Shown here: positions 25,622 to 34,841 of the stretch, piece by piece
How positions within the stretch are numbered: position 1 is the stretch's first letter
Layout of the letters: the number at the start of each line of letters is the position of its first letter
Assembly: GCF_902859875.1 (NCBI RefSeq)
Contig: NZ_CADIKF010000025.1
Location: 39,328-103,327 of the forward strand
Source: Paraburkholderia solisilvae
Lineage (GTDB): Bacteria > Pseudomonadota > Gammaproteobacteria > Burkholderiales > Burkholderiaceae
Reading direction: 5' to 3'
Length of the DNA: 64,000 nucleotides
Position numbers and translations under genes: made by a program
The notes under the pieces: generated by a model
What the model was told of the DNA's origin: nothing
Seen by the model: only the letters and a program-made list of their open reading frames with translations
Database searches by the model: none

Positions 25622-26509
25622 ATGGCTGATCTTCTCTCCCACGCCGGCCGTTCGCGTCGACGTCTGCGCGAACTGCTCGAGCGCAGCCGGCCGCTGCTCG
25701 CGCCCGGCAGTCACGACGCGCTGTCGGCACGCCTCGTCGAGCAGGCCGGCTTCGACGCGGTTTACATGGGCGGTTTCGCGACGACCGCGTCGCTGCTCGG
25801 CAGGCCCGACATCGGTCTGCTCGGCGAATCCGAAATGATCGACAACGCACGCCGCATCGTGCAGACGGTCGGTCTGCCGGTCATTGCCGATGCGGACACC
25901 GGTTACGGCAATCCGCTCAACGTGATCCGCACCGTACGCGACTATGAACAGGCGGGTGTCGCCGCGATTCATCTCGAAGACCAGGTGAGCCCGAAACGCT
26001 GCGGCCATATGCAGGGCAAAAGCGTCATTCCGGTCGACGAGATGCTGGCGAAATTGCACGCAGCCGTCGACGCGCGTACCGATCCCGACTTCGTGCTGAT
26101 CGCACGCACCGACGCACTTGCGGTCGAAGGCGTCGATGCCGCGATCGAGCGCGCAAGACGTTACGCGGAAGCAGGTGCCGATGTGCTGTGGATCGAAGCG
26201 CCGGACACCGAGCAGGAACTGGAAAAGATCGCGGCCGAGCTCGAGGGTCATACGCTGCTGCTGAATTGGCTCGAAGGCGGCCGCACGCCTGCAATCGACA
26301 TCGATCGCATTCGCAAGATGAAATTCGCGCTGGTGCTGTTCCCGATCGGTTCGGTGCTCGCGATGGCGTCCGGGCTGCGTGAACACCTTGCGTATATGAA
26401 AACGCATGGCACGCCGGCCGGACGCCTCGACAAGCTGCCGAGCTTCGACGACTTCACCGATACGGTGGGCTTGCGCGAAATCGGCGCATTGGAGCAACGC
26501 TACCGTTAG
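25622..26509 (+). CDS. Isocitrate lyase / PEP mutase superfamily enzyme
   Basis: A 295-residue TIM barrel. ADADTGYGNPLNV (Mg-binding Asp) is near residue 82, then HLEDQVSPKRCGH near 118, and ARTDALAVEG and WIEAPDTEQE later. KRCGH is the active-site loop of lyases such as 2-methylisocitrate lyase. The Cys that acts as acid in C-C cleavage is present, so a lyase reaction is more likely than phosphonate mutase activity. Oxaloacetate decarboxylase or dimethylmalate-lyase activity remains possible. GAGG about 8 bases before the ATG fixes the start. Confidence 0.88.
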   Translation: MADLLSHAGRSRRRLRELLERSRPLLAPGSHDALSARLVEQAGFDAVYMGGFATTASLLGRPDIGLLGESEMIDNARRIVQTVGLPVIADADTGYGNPLNVIRTVRDYEQAGVAAIHLEDQVSPKRCGHMQGKSVIPVDEMLAKLHAAVDARTDPDFVLIARTDALAVEGVDAAIERARRYAEAGADVLWIEAPDTEQELEKIAAELEGHTLLLNWLEGGRTPAIDIDRIRKMKFALVLFPIGSVLAMASGLREHLAYMKTHGTPAGRLDKLPSFDDFTDTVGLREIGALEQRYR

Positions 26510-26565
26510 CGCATGGGCACGCGCGATGCTGCTTCGATCGGCAACAGTCGAACCAGGGGAGCGCG

Positions 26566-26880
26566 ATGAACATGCCGATACACAGCACCGGCCTGACGGC
26601 GATCGTCACTGCAATCGGTGGCGTGCTGGTTGTCGTTTCAACCGGCAGTTACGCGCAACTGCCGTCGCCGAGCGGGCCGCATGCGCCTGAGAATCGAAGC
26701 GCGTCGGCGGCCGAACAGTCCGGTCAGGCCGATACCACCGTGCATGAATCGTATGCGCCGCAGGCCCAGGATGCGAAGGGCGCGAAGAAAGGCCCGACCG
26801 CCGGTCAGAAAAGCAAACCCGAAGGCGCGGGTGGTTTCGACAACGGTTTGTATGGAACCGGCGCGGGCAGCAACAAATAG
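26566..26880 (+). CDS. Small secreted hypothetical protein
   Basis: A 104-residue protein with a signal peptide (about 1-30, cleavage near SYA/Q). The mature part is hydrophilic and disordered: Ser/Ala/Gln-rich first, Lys/Gly-rich near 70-90, and a conserved-looking GGFDNGLYGTGAGSNK end. GGGGAG stands about 7 bases before the ATG, and the coding bias fits, so it is probably real. Short secreted proteins of this kind are common in Burkholderia relatives; no function is known. Confidence 0.65.
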   Translation: MNMPIHSTGLTAIVTAIGGVLVVVSTGSYAQLPSPSGPHAPENRSASAAEQSGQADTTVHESYAPQAQDAKGAKKGPTAGQKSKPEGAGGFDNGLYGTGAGSNK

Positions 26881-27346
26881 ATCGGCGTCGAGTCACCTTG
26901 GGCACGTGGCGCACATCGGGACCTCGGCACGCTCGTCGCGCACCGGCAATGTGCAGTGCAACGCAAGCTATTGAACGCCGACCACATCGCGCGACGTACG
27001 AGGTATGCACTCGCGTCAGCGTGCGCGCCGTTTCGCACGCATCTGGCCGCGCGAGCTGGGCGCACCGGAACCGCGCATGTCCATTTCGACCCGCCGCCCT
27101 GATTCAGGGCACGGCCGTTCGCAGCCGCGCCTGCCCTCCCGGTGTGACGCGCGCCAAGCGCGCCTTTCACGTTCCTGTCTTCATCCGTCGTGGCACGAAC
27201 CCCACGTCATAATTTTTTTTGACCTGCTTGCCCGGTTATTTTGAGCCGTGCATTGTGCATTGTGCATCGCGTCATCCCAGATACCGGGGACGCCGTTGCT
27301 GCTGCCGCTTGCGCATGTGCGCGTGCGGAATCGATGAACTCGCCCG
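26881..27346. other. Intergenic region upstream of the ABC operon
   Basis: About 465 bases with no supported gene. An A/T-rich run with eight consecutive T lies at 27212-27220. The promoter of the downstream operon is expected between there and 27340, but boxes cannot be assigned reliably. Confidence 0.4.
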
Positions 27347-28222
27347 ATGCCGATCACGATGCCGACCCCTGCTCTCTCTTCCACTTCGCCGGCTGCCGCG
27401 CGCGATGGCGCCGCACCGCCCGCGCGTCTGCACGTCGCGGATCTGACCCACACCTTCGAAGCCGAAGACGGCGCGCCGGTGCCGATCTTCGCCGGCCTCG
27501 ACTTCAGCGTCGGCAGCGGCGAGATCGTTTCGATTGTCGGCCGCAGCGGCGCCGGCAAGAGCACGCTGTTCAATCTGATCTCGGGGCTGCTGCCGCCTCA
27601 GTCGGGCCGCATCGCGGTCGGCGCGCGCGCCGACGGCACGCCCGGGCGCATTGCGTACATGCTGCAGAAGGACCTGCTGCTGCCGTGGCGTTCGGTGCTG
27701 CAAAACGCGGTGCTCGGCATCGAGCTGTTTCGCAAGGTCACGCGCAACGACCTCGAGCGCGCGCGCCATATGCTCGCGCGCTACGGCCTCGGCACAGTCG
27801 CCGACGCGTATCCGCACGCGTTATCGGGGGGCATGCGCCAGCGCGTCGCGTTGACGCGCACGCTGCTGGTCGAACCGACGCTCGTGCTGCTCGACGAACC
27901 GTTCTCGGCACTCGACTATGAAACCCGCCTCGCGCTCGAAGACGACGTGATGGCGCTGCGCGAGACGAACGGCACGAGCGTCGTGCTCGTCACGCACGAC
28001 ATCGAGGAAGCGATTGCGATGAGCGACCGCGTGATCATTCTCGGCGGCCGACCGGCGCGCATCGAACAGGCGCTCGATATCGAGTTGACTGTCGAGGGTG
28101 CGCGCAGCGCGATCAGCGCACGCGAAGCGCCGGAGTTTCGCAAATGGCACGCGCGCATCTGGGGTGCGCTGCGTGGGCAGACCGGGCAACCAGGCAGTCA
28201 ATTCGGAGGACTAGCGGCATGA
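27347..28222 (+). CDS. ABC transporter ATP-binding protein (nitrate/sulfonate/taurine family)
   Basis: A 291-residue ATPase: Walker A GRSGAGKST near residue 65, Q-loop MLQKDLLLPWRS near 103, signature LSGGMRQR near 163, Walker B LVLLDEPF near 183, switch His VLVTHD near 219. The Q-loop with LLPW is typical of the SsuB/TauB/ThiZ group, which energises uptake of small organic compounds. The first 25 residues are a disordered extension; a second ATG at 27359 could be the real start. The stop overlaps the permease start by ATGA. Confidence 0.9.
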   Translation: MPITMPTPALSSTSPAAARDGAAPPARLHVADLTHTFEAEDGAPVPIFAGLDFSVGSGEIVSIVGRSGAGKSTLFNLISGLLPPQSGRIAVGARADGTPGRIAYMLQKDLLLPWRSVLQNAVLGIELFRKVTRNDLERARHMLARYGLGTVADAYPHALSGGMRQRVALTRTLLVEPTLVLLDEPFSALDYETRLALEDDVMALRETNGTSVVLVTHDIEEAIAMSDRVIILGGRPARIEQALDIELTVEGARSAISAREAPEFRKWHARIWGALRGQTGQPGSQFGGLAA

Positions 28223-29034
28223 GCGAAGCGATTCTTTCCAACCCGCCCGCGCGGGCGCGCGTGAAGCGCCGTCCGTCGCGCGATTTCACCAGCACCGCGG
28301 CAGTCGCCGCGATCATGATCGCGCTCGTCGCGCTGTGGCAACTGGCCGCCGCGCGCGGCTGGATCAACGGGCGGCTGTTCGGCTCGCCGGCCGGCATCTA
28401 CCAGACCGCGCAAATCGGCCTCGCGCAAGGCACGCTGATTCCCGACACGCTGACCACGTTGTACGAAACCGTCGTCGGCCTTGTGGTCGGCAGCGGCCTC
28501 GGCATCGCACTGGGCTTGCTGCTGTGGTTCGTGCCGCGCGTGTCCGGCGTCGCCGAAGGCTTTTCGGTGCTGCTCAACAGCATTCCGAAGATCGCGCTCG
28601 GGCCGCTGATCATTATCTGGTTCGGTTCGGACATGACGTCGAAAGTGTGGCTGGCCGGCATCTCGACGTTTGCGGTCGCGATGATTTCGTCGTGCGCGGC
28701 CGCGCGCGAAGTGGACCGCGACCTGCTGAACCTGTTCCGCTCGTTCAACGCGCGGCCGTCGATGATCTTCCGCAAGCTGATCGTGCCCAGCGCGCTGCCG
28801 TGGATTTTCTCGACGCTGCGCGTCAACATCGGCTTCGCGCTGATCGGCGCGGTGGTCGGCGAATACATCGCATCGCAAGCGGGACTCGGCCATGCGGTGT
28901 TCGTCGCCGGTTCGCTGTTCGACCTCAATAGTGTCTGGCTCGGCATCGTCGTGCTGACGCTGATGGCTACCTTGCTCACCTGGATCGTTCAATTCGCTGA
29001 AAAGAGGATCGTCACATGGAAAACAAAACGATGA
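28219..29034 (+). CDS. ABC transporter permease (SsuC/TauC/ThiX type)
   Basis: A 271-residue inner-membrane protein with about six transmembrane helices. The cytoplasmic EAA loop near residue 165-190 (AAREVDRDLLNLFRSF...RKLIVPSALPWI) couples it to the ATPase. The start is ATGA-coupled to the ATPase gene, and its end overlaps the binding-protein start by 19 bases. It forms the channel of the uptake system encoded by 27347-30002. Confidence 0.9.
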   Translation: MSEAILSNPPARARVKRRPSRDFTSTAAVAAIMIALVALWQLAAARGWINGRLFGSPAGIYQTAQIGLAQGTLIPDTLTTLYETVVGLVVGSGLGIALGLLLWFVPRVSGVAEGFSVLLNSIPKIALGPLIIIWFGSDMTSKVWLAGISTFAVAMISSCAAAREVDRDLLNLFRSFNARPSMIFRKLIVPSALPWIFSTLRVNIGFALIGAVVGEYIASQAGLGHAVFVAGSLFDLNSVWLGIVVLTLMATLLTWIVQFAEKRIVTWKTKR

Positions 29035-30002
29035 AGCGGCTCGCCAGCTTCACCATCGCACTACTCGCTACGGGACTTGGACTGCAGGCGGCACATGCCG
29101 CGCCGCCGGACAAGGTGGTCGTGTATCAGGCGTTTCAGTCGATTCAATACCTGCCGCTGTATGTGGGCATCGATAAAGGCATTTTTGCGAAGCATGGCCT
29201 CGATGTGCAAAAGGTGACGGCCGCCAACGGCGCGGCGGGCGTCGCGGCGGTGATCGGCGGCCATGCGGATTTTTCGCTGCAGGACCCGATGACCGCCATC
29301 CTCGCGAACCTGAAAGGCGCGACGCTCGTGAATGTCGCGAACGTGGTCGCAGGCGTGCCGGTCTGGGTGATCGCGCCGGGCGATTCGCCGCTGAAAAGCG
29401 CGGGCGACCTCGCCGGCAAGAACGTCGCGACGGCGCTGCCGCCGACCACCAGCACGTACCTGCTGCAACGTCTGATCAAGCAGCAGAACATCGGCGACGT
29501 GAAGCTCAATACCGTGCAGATCGGCACCGAACTGTCGCCGGTCAGCGCCGGCCGGTCCGACGCCGCTGCCCTGTACGAACCGCAGGCCGACGAAGGGCTC
29601 GCGTCCGGTTACAAGATTCTTTACGCATTCCCGAAGGCTTATCCGGGCGGTTACGCGTTCTCGACGATCGACACGCTCACGTCGACCGTCAAGGAGAAAC
29701 CGCAGATGGTCGCGGCGTTCGTCAAGGCCGTCGGCGAAGCGGAAGCGTTGATCCAGTCGTCGCCTGAAACCGCCAGGGCCGTCGCCGAAGCCGAGTTCCC
29801 GACGCTTCCCAAAGCGGTGGTCGATAATGCTGTGACACGCCTGATCGCGCAGAAAATCTACGCGCCGACACCGGAGATTTCCGAACAGGCGTTCCGCAAC
29901 GCGCTCGACTTGCAGGAATATATCGGCAATATCAAGCCCGGCACGGTCACATACGCAAGCGCAGTCGACAATTCGTTTGCGAAGGCGGCCGCCGGCAAGT
30001 AG
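29016..30002 (+). CDS. ABC transporter substrate-binding protein (NrtA/SsuA/THI5-like)
   Basis: A 328-residue periplasmic protein with a signal peptide (about 1-28, ending AHA). The following YQAFQSIQYLPLYVGIDKGIFAKHGLDV is typical of the NMT1/THI5 and SsuA-like binding proteins. GGHADFSLQDPMTAI and a hinge around residue 110 are also conserved. It captures the substrate for the permease. The substrate is unknown; the amidase next in the operon suggests a compound carrying an amide. It overlaps the permease gene. Confidence 0.88.
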   Translation: MENKTMKRLASFTIALLATGLGLQAAHAAPPDKVVVYQAFQSIQYLPLYVGIDKGIFAKHGLDVQKVTAANGAAGVAAVIGGHADFSLQDPMTAILANLKGATLVNVANVVAGVPVWVIAPGDSPLKSAGDLAGKNVATALPPTTSTYLLQRLIKQQNIGDVKLNTVQIGTELSPVSAGRSDAAALYEPQADEGLASGYKILYAFPKAYPGGYAFSTIDTLTSTVKEKPQMVAAFVKAVGEAEALIQSSPETARAVAEAEFPTLPKAVVDNAVTRLIAQKIYAPTPEISEQAFRNALDLQEYIGNIKPGTVTYASAVDNSFAKAAAGK

Positions 30003-30106
30003 GCGCGCAAGATCGGCCGTGCGGCCGCGTGCGGGGCCGGTCTGCGCTCGCCGATCGACCGCCGCGCCGCGCGTGCCTATCCATTCACTCCGTAGACCGA
30101 CCGCTT

Positions 30107-31399
30107 ATGAATCTCGACAACCAGCCTTGGGTCACGACGCTGATCGCCAGCCGCGGCGATGCGCAAGCAAGCGCATCGCGGCTCGATCTCGCACGTGCAC
30201 GCGCCGACGAGCGCGAACCGCAGTTGAAGGCCTTCACTTTCCGGCCCGATCATTACGACGGCATCGGCGGCGCCGCGGCCAAACCGCTCGCCGGCTTGCC
30301 GATCGCGGTGAAAGATCTGATCGCGACTGCCGACATGCCGACCACATACGGCTCGCCGGTCTACGCGGGCTATATGCCGGCGGAAGACGCGGCGATCGTC
30401 GCGCGGATTCGCGCATACGGCGGCATTGTGTTCGGCAAGACCGTGACGACCGAATTCGCATGGCGCCAGCCGGGCCCGACCGTCAACCCGTGGAACGCGC
30501 GGCATACGCCGGGCGGTTCGTCGAGCGGTTCGGCCGCCGCGGTCGCCGCAGGCATCGTGCCGCTTGCGGTCGGCACGCAGACGCTCGGCTCGGTGATCCG
30601 CCCGGCCGCGTACTGCGGTGTGGTCGGCTACAAGCCGACGCACGGCCGCGTGCCGACCGCGGGCGCGCATCCGCTGTCGCAATCGCTCGACCATATCGGG
30701 TTCTTTGCCAACCGTGTCGATGATGTGGCGCTCGCCCATGCGCTTTTCGTCGAAGAAAAACCGGACGCGCTCGCATCGATCGATGCGTGGCGCGCGTATT
30801 TCACGCCGCGCCGCCCGGAATCGATCGGCGTAATCCGCACGTCGATGTGGTCGCGCGCCGACGACGAGCAGAGAGCGAACTTCGACGCATCGATCAAACA
30901 CCTGCAAGAGACAGGCGCGCAGGTGTTCGAGCTCGATCTGCAAGTGGACCTGCCGGTGATAGTCGATGCGCTGCAAACCATTTTGCAGGTCGAAGCACAT
31001 CGCAATATCGGACCGGTCGCAGCCGAACATCCGGACAAGGTCAGCGAAAAGATGAAGGCGCTGGTCACGGCCGGCGCGGCGGTGCCGGCCGCGAAGTACG
31101 AAGAAGCCCGTGCGTTGCAGAAGGAACTTTCCGCGCAATCCGCGGCGTTTGCGGGCGGCTGCGACGTGCTGGTGTCGCCGCCCGCGACCGGCGCCGCGCC
31201 GCTCGGGCTCGACGATACCGGCGACGCGACATTCTGCGCGGCATGGAGTTTTCTGGGCATGCCGGCGGTGACGATTCCTTCCGGCCGTGCCGCGAACGGG
31301 TTGCCGCTCGGCTTCCAGCTGATCGGCGAACGCGATGCGGACTTGCGCGTGCTGCAGTTCGCGGCATGGGCGCAACAGACGTTGCCGGCATTTCGTTAG
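30107..31399 (+). CDS. Amidase signature family enzyme
   Basis: A 430-residue enzyme with the Ser-cisSer-Lys triad. Lys is in PIAVKDLIAT near residue 68, the Gly/Ser-rich motif GGSSSGSAAAVAAG near 137 supplies the cis-Ser, and the nucleophile Ser is in GTQTLGSVIRPAA near 160. It hydrolyses C-N bonds in amides. Length and the C-terminal TIPSGRAANGLPLGFQLIG are typical. It lies 104 bases after the transporter and probably acts on the imported compound. The ATG at 30107 is where family similarity starts; no strong ribosome binding site is seen. Confidence 0.9.
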   Translation: MNLDNQPWVTTLIASRGDAQASASRLDLARARADEREPQLKAFTFRPDHYDGIGGAAAKPLAGLPIAVKDLIATADMPTTYGSPVYAGYMPAEDAAIVARIRAYGGIVFGKTVTTEFAWRQPGPTVNPWNARHTPGGSSSGSAAAVAAGIVPLAVGTQTLGSVIRPAAYCGVVGYKPTHGRVPTAGAHPLSQSLDHIGFFANRVDDVALAHALFVEEKPDALASIDAWRAYFTPRRPESIGVIRTSMWSRADDEQRANFDASIKHLQETGAQVFELDLQVDLPVIVDALQTILQVEAHRNIGPVAAEHPDKVSEKMKALVTAGAAVPAAKYEEARALQKELSAQSAAFAGGCDVLVSPPATGAAPLGLDDTGDATFCAAWSFLGMPAVTIPSGRAANGLPLGFQLIGERDADLRVLQFAAWAQQTLPAFR

Positions 31400-31458
31400 G
31401 CACGCGCCGGCGTTGTTATCGCTGCACTCATCGACAGAAATCGACAGAAGGGCGAGCC

Positions 31459-32127
31459 TTGGCCAGACACTTTCAGACAGCGCAGCAATATGTGCTCAAT
31501 ACGCTGCGCGCGGAGATTCTGAGCGGACGTCATCCGGCGAATACGCGGCTGCGGCAGGAGGAAGTCGCGGCGCGGCTCGATGTGAGCACGACGCCGGTGC
31601 GCGAAGCGTTTCGCGACTTGCGCGCGGAAGGACTGGTGTCGATCGATCCGAACAAGGGCGTCGTCACGCGCGGACTGACGGCGGACGACGTCGACGAGAT
31701 TTACGCATTGCGGATCGTGCTCGAACCGATGCTCGCGCAGCGGGCCTGCCGGCGTGCGAGCGTCGCGCAGTTCGACGCGGCCGCAGCGTGCCACCAGACG
31801 ATGCTCGATACGGCGACGCCGGAAGCGTGGTCGGTGCTCAATGAGACGTTTCACGAGCATCTGGTTGCGTGCGAGGCGGACACCCGGCTCTTTGCGATGG
31901 TCGGCGCGCTGCTCAGCGTCGCGAGGCCCTATGTCGCGCTGGCGATGCATGTGCAGCAGGACATCATGGCGAGCAACAACGCGGAGCACGCGGCGTTGCT
32001 CGCGGCTTATCGGGCGCGCGATGAGAAAGCGGTGTATGACCAGACGCGCGAGCATTTGCGCAATACGCTTGCTGCAGTGGTGAGGTGTGTGAGCCGCGGA
32101 GCGCAGGGGATTGCTGCGGTGGCGTAG
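31459..32127 (+). CDS. GntR family transcriptional regulator (FCD type)
   Basis: A 222-residue regulator. An N-terminal winged helix (about 5-70) contains LRQEEVAARLDVSTTPVREAFRDLRAEGLV; the C-terminal all-helical FCD ligand domain (about 75-205) has HEHLV...PY and EHAALLAAYRARD...TREHL with metal-ligand His residues. It probably controls the preceding transporter/amidase operon in response to its substrate. The start is a TTG at 31459 with AGAAGGGCGAG just upstream. The frame is open much further back, but that part overlaps the amidase gene. Confidence 0.85.
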   Translation: MARHFQTAQQYVLNTLRAEILSGRHPANTRLRQEEVAARLDVSTTPVREAFRDLRAEGLVSIDPNKGVVTRGLTADDVDEIYALRIVLEPMLAQRACRRASVAQFDAAAACHQTMLDTATPEAWSVLNETFHEHLVACEADTRLFAMVGALLSVARPYVALAMHVQQDIMASNNAEHAALLAAYRARDEKAVYDQTREHLRNTLAAVVRCVSRGAQGIAAVA

Positions 32128-32229
32128 GGTTGGGTTTGCAGTACGTTTTACGATGCGTTTTCTTCTTCCGGTTTCGGCGCCGGTCTGCTAACCCTGTCAT
32201 CGTGCCCGCTCACCACCGCTTGCAATCCG

Positions 32230-33102
32230 CTACTGTCGATCAAGCCGCCGCGCCATATACGTATAGAAGTTACACGAAGCAAAGAACTCATTGTTCCTTG
32301 ACGCAAGCTCCAGCTTGTCGACGAACTCGTTCGCGTCCGCCTCCGGCATCACGCCGGCTTTTGGCAGCAACACACGGAAAGCCGGCAGAATCGAAGAGAA
32401 GAAATCCGCCCGCCCAATGTCGGCTGCAACATAGCCTCGTGACCACGCCAGCTCAAAGCCGCCTTTAGCGAGCAACCGAGGCATCTGCCGCATCACTGTG
32501 CTTTGCGCCGTCATACGCAGAATCAGTCTGTCCATCTCCGCGCCACCGTCGGGCGCATCGGTTGCACACACGCGCGACGCAAAGTCGCCGTCGAAGATCA
32601 CGATCCGGCCCTGCGGACGAAGCAGACGCCGTGCCTCTTCGATGACCGCGGCAGGGTCCACCACATGACTCACGAGCGTATGCATCACGACAACGTCGAA
32701 TTTGCCTTCCGGTTCGATGACCGAATGAGCGTCGCCCGTCAGGAAGTCGATCCGGCCCGCGACGCCTTCTTCGGACGCGAAGCGCTTTCCTAACCCGATC
32801 AGATACGGGCTGATGTCCATCGCGACGATACGTCCTTTGACATCGCCGCGCCTCGCGATCGTACGGGCAACTACGCCGGTGCCGCAGCCGAGGTCGAGAA
32901 TGGTCTCGTCCCGGCTCAACGCCAGCGCGTTCATGTAGTCGTCGATGACCTGAGAGAAGAACGCGTGCTTGCCGCGTGCTTCAAGTCTTGCCGCCATGAC
33001 CTCGAGCGACTGCTCATCCATATCGAAGGTCCGACCGAAGAGATCCTGGCCAGTCAACTGTGTCTGGGAAACCATGCTATTCCAATAGGTCGAGGTAAAC
33101 AT
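32230..33102 (-). CDS. SAM-dependent methyltransferase
   Basis: A 290-residue class I methyltransferase. Motif I is ILDLGCGTGVVARTIAR near residue 69, an acidic end of strand 2 is in VAMDISP, and post-motifs are GDAHSVI and FDVVVMHTLVSHVVDP, RRLLRPQGRIVIFDGD. The C-terminal part differs from ubiquinone/menaquinone enzymes. It probably modifies a small molecule; the substrate is unknown. AAGGCGG precedes the ATG. It is the left end of a lower-GC accessory stretch with several small-molecule enzymes. Confidence 0.85.
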   Translation of the reverse strand: MFTSTYWNSMVSQTQLTGQDLFGRTFDMDEQSLEVMAARLEARGKHAFFSQVIDDYMNALALSRDETILDLGCGTGVVARTIARRGDVKGRIVAMDISPYLIGLGKRFASEEGVAGRIDFLTGDAHSVIEPEGKFDVVVMHTLVSHVVDPAAVIEEARRLLRPQGRIVIFDGDFASRVCATDAPDGGAEMDRLILRMTAQSTVMRQMPRLLAKGGFELAWSRGYVAADIGRADFFSSILPAFRVLLPKAGVMPEADANEFVDKLELASRNNEFFASCNFYTYMARRLDRQ

Positions 33103-33520
33103 ACGACCGCCTTAGGGGCAATGGCACGAATTGAACCCACCAGCGCGGGTGTGCCCACAGACGGATCTCCAGGAGCATTGATTCACTCGAAAACTTAACA
33201 ACCGAATTGACGGTTTATTCCCCTTGTATAAGGCTCGACCTTTTTCTGGCATCGGGATCAAACACGCCCTCTCTCGCGTTTCTCATGTTTTTCGCTTTGT
33301 CCCGAAATGTCGAATAAACGACATTTGCAATGCACCGGACAAAAACTATGCTTCGCTCACGCTCGCAGGGGTCACCCTCCCGGCTTGCTGCCAGGCCGCG
33401 CGGATTGATGTCACACCCGCACCTGCAGCGTGCCGGGAGATCGCACGATCCTCTCATTGCTTAACGATTCGAGGCGCGTGACGCGAGACAGAAACCGACT
33501 CATAGGAAATCGCTTCAAGA
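33103..33520. promoter_or_regulatory. Divergent control region, A/T-rich
   Basis: About 420 bases between the methyltransferase and the plus-strand hydrolase, noticeably richer in A/T than the neighbouring genes (for example 33190-33330). No gene is supported. Promoters for both genes are expected here. Confidence 0.4.
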
Positions 33521-34243
33521 ATGAATTCCGGTTCCACGCATACTTATGTATTGGTCACGGGCGCATGGCACGGTGAATGGGTGTGGCGCGATGTGATGCC
33601 CGGCCTGCACGCACGCGGACACGCGGCTACGGCACCCGCCTTGACTGGACTTGGCGAACGTCGCCACCATGGCACCGCGGACACCGACCTCAGCGCTCAT
33701 ATCGGTGACGTGATTGCCCATATCGAATCGGAAGGCCTGCAGTCCGTCACGCTGGTCGGCTGGAGTTACGGCGGTATGGTGGTGGCCGGCGTGGCGGCGC
33801 GCATTCCCGACAGGATCCGCTCGCTGATCTACCTCGACGCTTTTGTACCTGAGGACGGCGTAGCGCTGATTGACTATATGCCGTTGGAAGTGCGCGCGCG
33901 TCTCGACGAACTGACGAACGAGGGCAAACCCGTTCCGCCTGTCCCGCTCGATGTGTTTGGCCTGACGGACCCGTCGCTCGTCGAATTCGTGACGCCTCTG
34001 CTTGTGCACCAACCGTGGAGAACTTTCTATGAGCCGGCGCAGGTGCGGCCTTTGCCCGCTGATATCCCGATGACGTACGTCTATTGCACGGGGTATCCGG
34101 CGACGCCGATCGCGCCGTTCTCCGTGTTCTATGAAAAATTCAAGGCCGATCCGCGCGTTCGAACGGTCGTGATGGAGACCGGCCATCACTGTATGCTCAG
34201 CGAGCCGGTGAAAACCATCGACATACTCGAGCGCTTTGGCTGA
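33521..34243 (+). CDS. Alpha/beta hydrolase (plant-esterase / hydroxynitrile-lyase-like)
   Basis: A 240-residue cytoplasmic hydrolase: VLVTGAWHGEWVWRDVMPGL at the start (TG replaces the usual HG of the oxyanion strand), nucleophile elbow GWSYGG near residue 82 and a late His in ETGHHCMLSEP near 225. The layout matches methyl-esterase and salicylate-esterase-like proteins. The substrate is unknown. AGGAA lies about 10 bases before the ATG. It is distinct from the secreted hydrolase at 1370-2164. Confidence 0.82.
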   Translation: MNSGSTHTYVLVTGAWHGEWVWRDVMPGLHARGHAATAPALTGLGERRHHGTADTDLSAHIGDVIAHIESEGLQSVTLVGWSYGGMVVAGVAARIPDRIRSLIYLDAFVPEDGVALIDYMPLEVRARLDELTNEGKPVPPVPLDVFGLTDPSLVEFVTPLLVHQPWRTFYEPAQVRPLPADIPMTYVYCTGYPATPIAPFSVFYEKFKADPRVRTVVMETGHHCMLSEPVKTIDILERFG

Positions 34244-34841
34244 GCGAGTGTCTTGCCTTAAGCACGGTTGAACATCGAGATGTCCATGCGCGTGAACTTT
34301 GTCTGCTGAACCATGGTGTTTCGCTAGCAACCGTCAGATCGCGTGTGTTGCGAAATCACGCGGCGTCGAGACCACGGACGCGGGCCGGCCGTATTGTTGA
34401 AATTGCCGGAAGATGTGCCACCCGCAACGATCGCAACAGGACATGCCGGCGGCCGCTCTCGCAGCCGCGCCATTTTTGCTTTGATATCATCGGCCGGTGC
34501 CTGCACGCTCCGGGCTGCTATTTCGCGTCGCGTCTGCACCCAAAAATCAAATACTGACGCGCTGCGACCGATTGTGTGAAGTATCGCCGCGCACCTAAAG
34601 AACCGCTAGACGCCGCTATCCCCGCGTGCTCATGAAGCGCCCTATCACCGCAATAGCCGCCTGGCGAAGTTGCGCGTGTCATGAACCTACCGTAAATACG
34701 TCATTTTCAGTGACGGTCCGCCGAGACTATTCTTTGGGCATTGAAAACGCTCGCTTGCGCAGCGCATAGGCAGGAACACCAGGTGCCCGCAGCGATCACG
34801 GTGGGGCACGGGTAGACATTCCGTGTTCGCAAGGAATCGAT
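34244..34841. other. Intergenic region, about 600 bases
   Basis: No gene supported; the short frames have no ribosome binding sites or family similarity. From 34680 the sequence becomes A/T-richer and should carry the promoter of the MFS gene. ATTCC and GGAAT flank ten bases just before the MFS start (around 34819-34838), a small inverted repeat covering its ribosome binding site. Confidence 0.4.

Noticed and set aside
30787..31458. Upstream extension of the GntR gene frame
   Set aside because: It overlaps the amidase in another frame and has no GntR similarity; the TTG at 31459 with its ribosome binding site is preferred.
34324..34539. Short frames between the hydrolase and MFS genes
   Set aside because: Three overlapping frames on both strands, none with a ribosome binding site, family similarity or clear codon bias.
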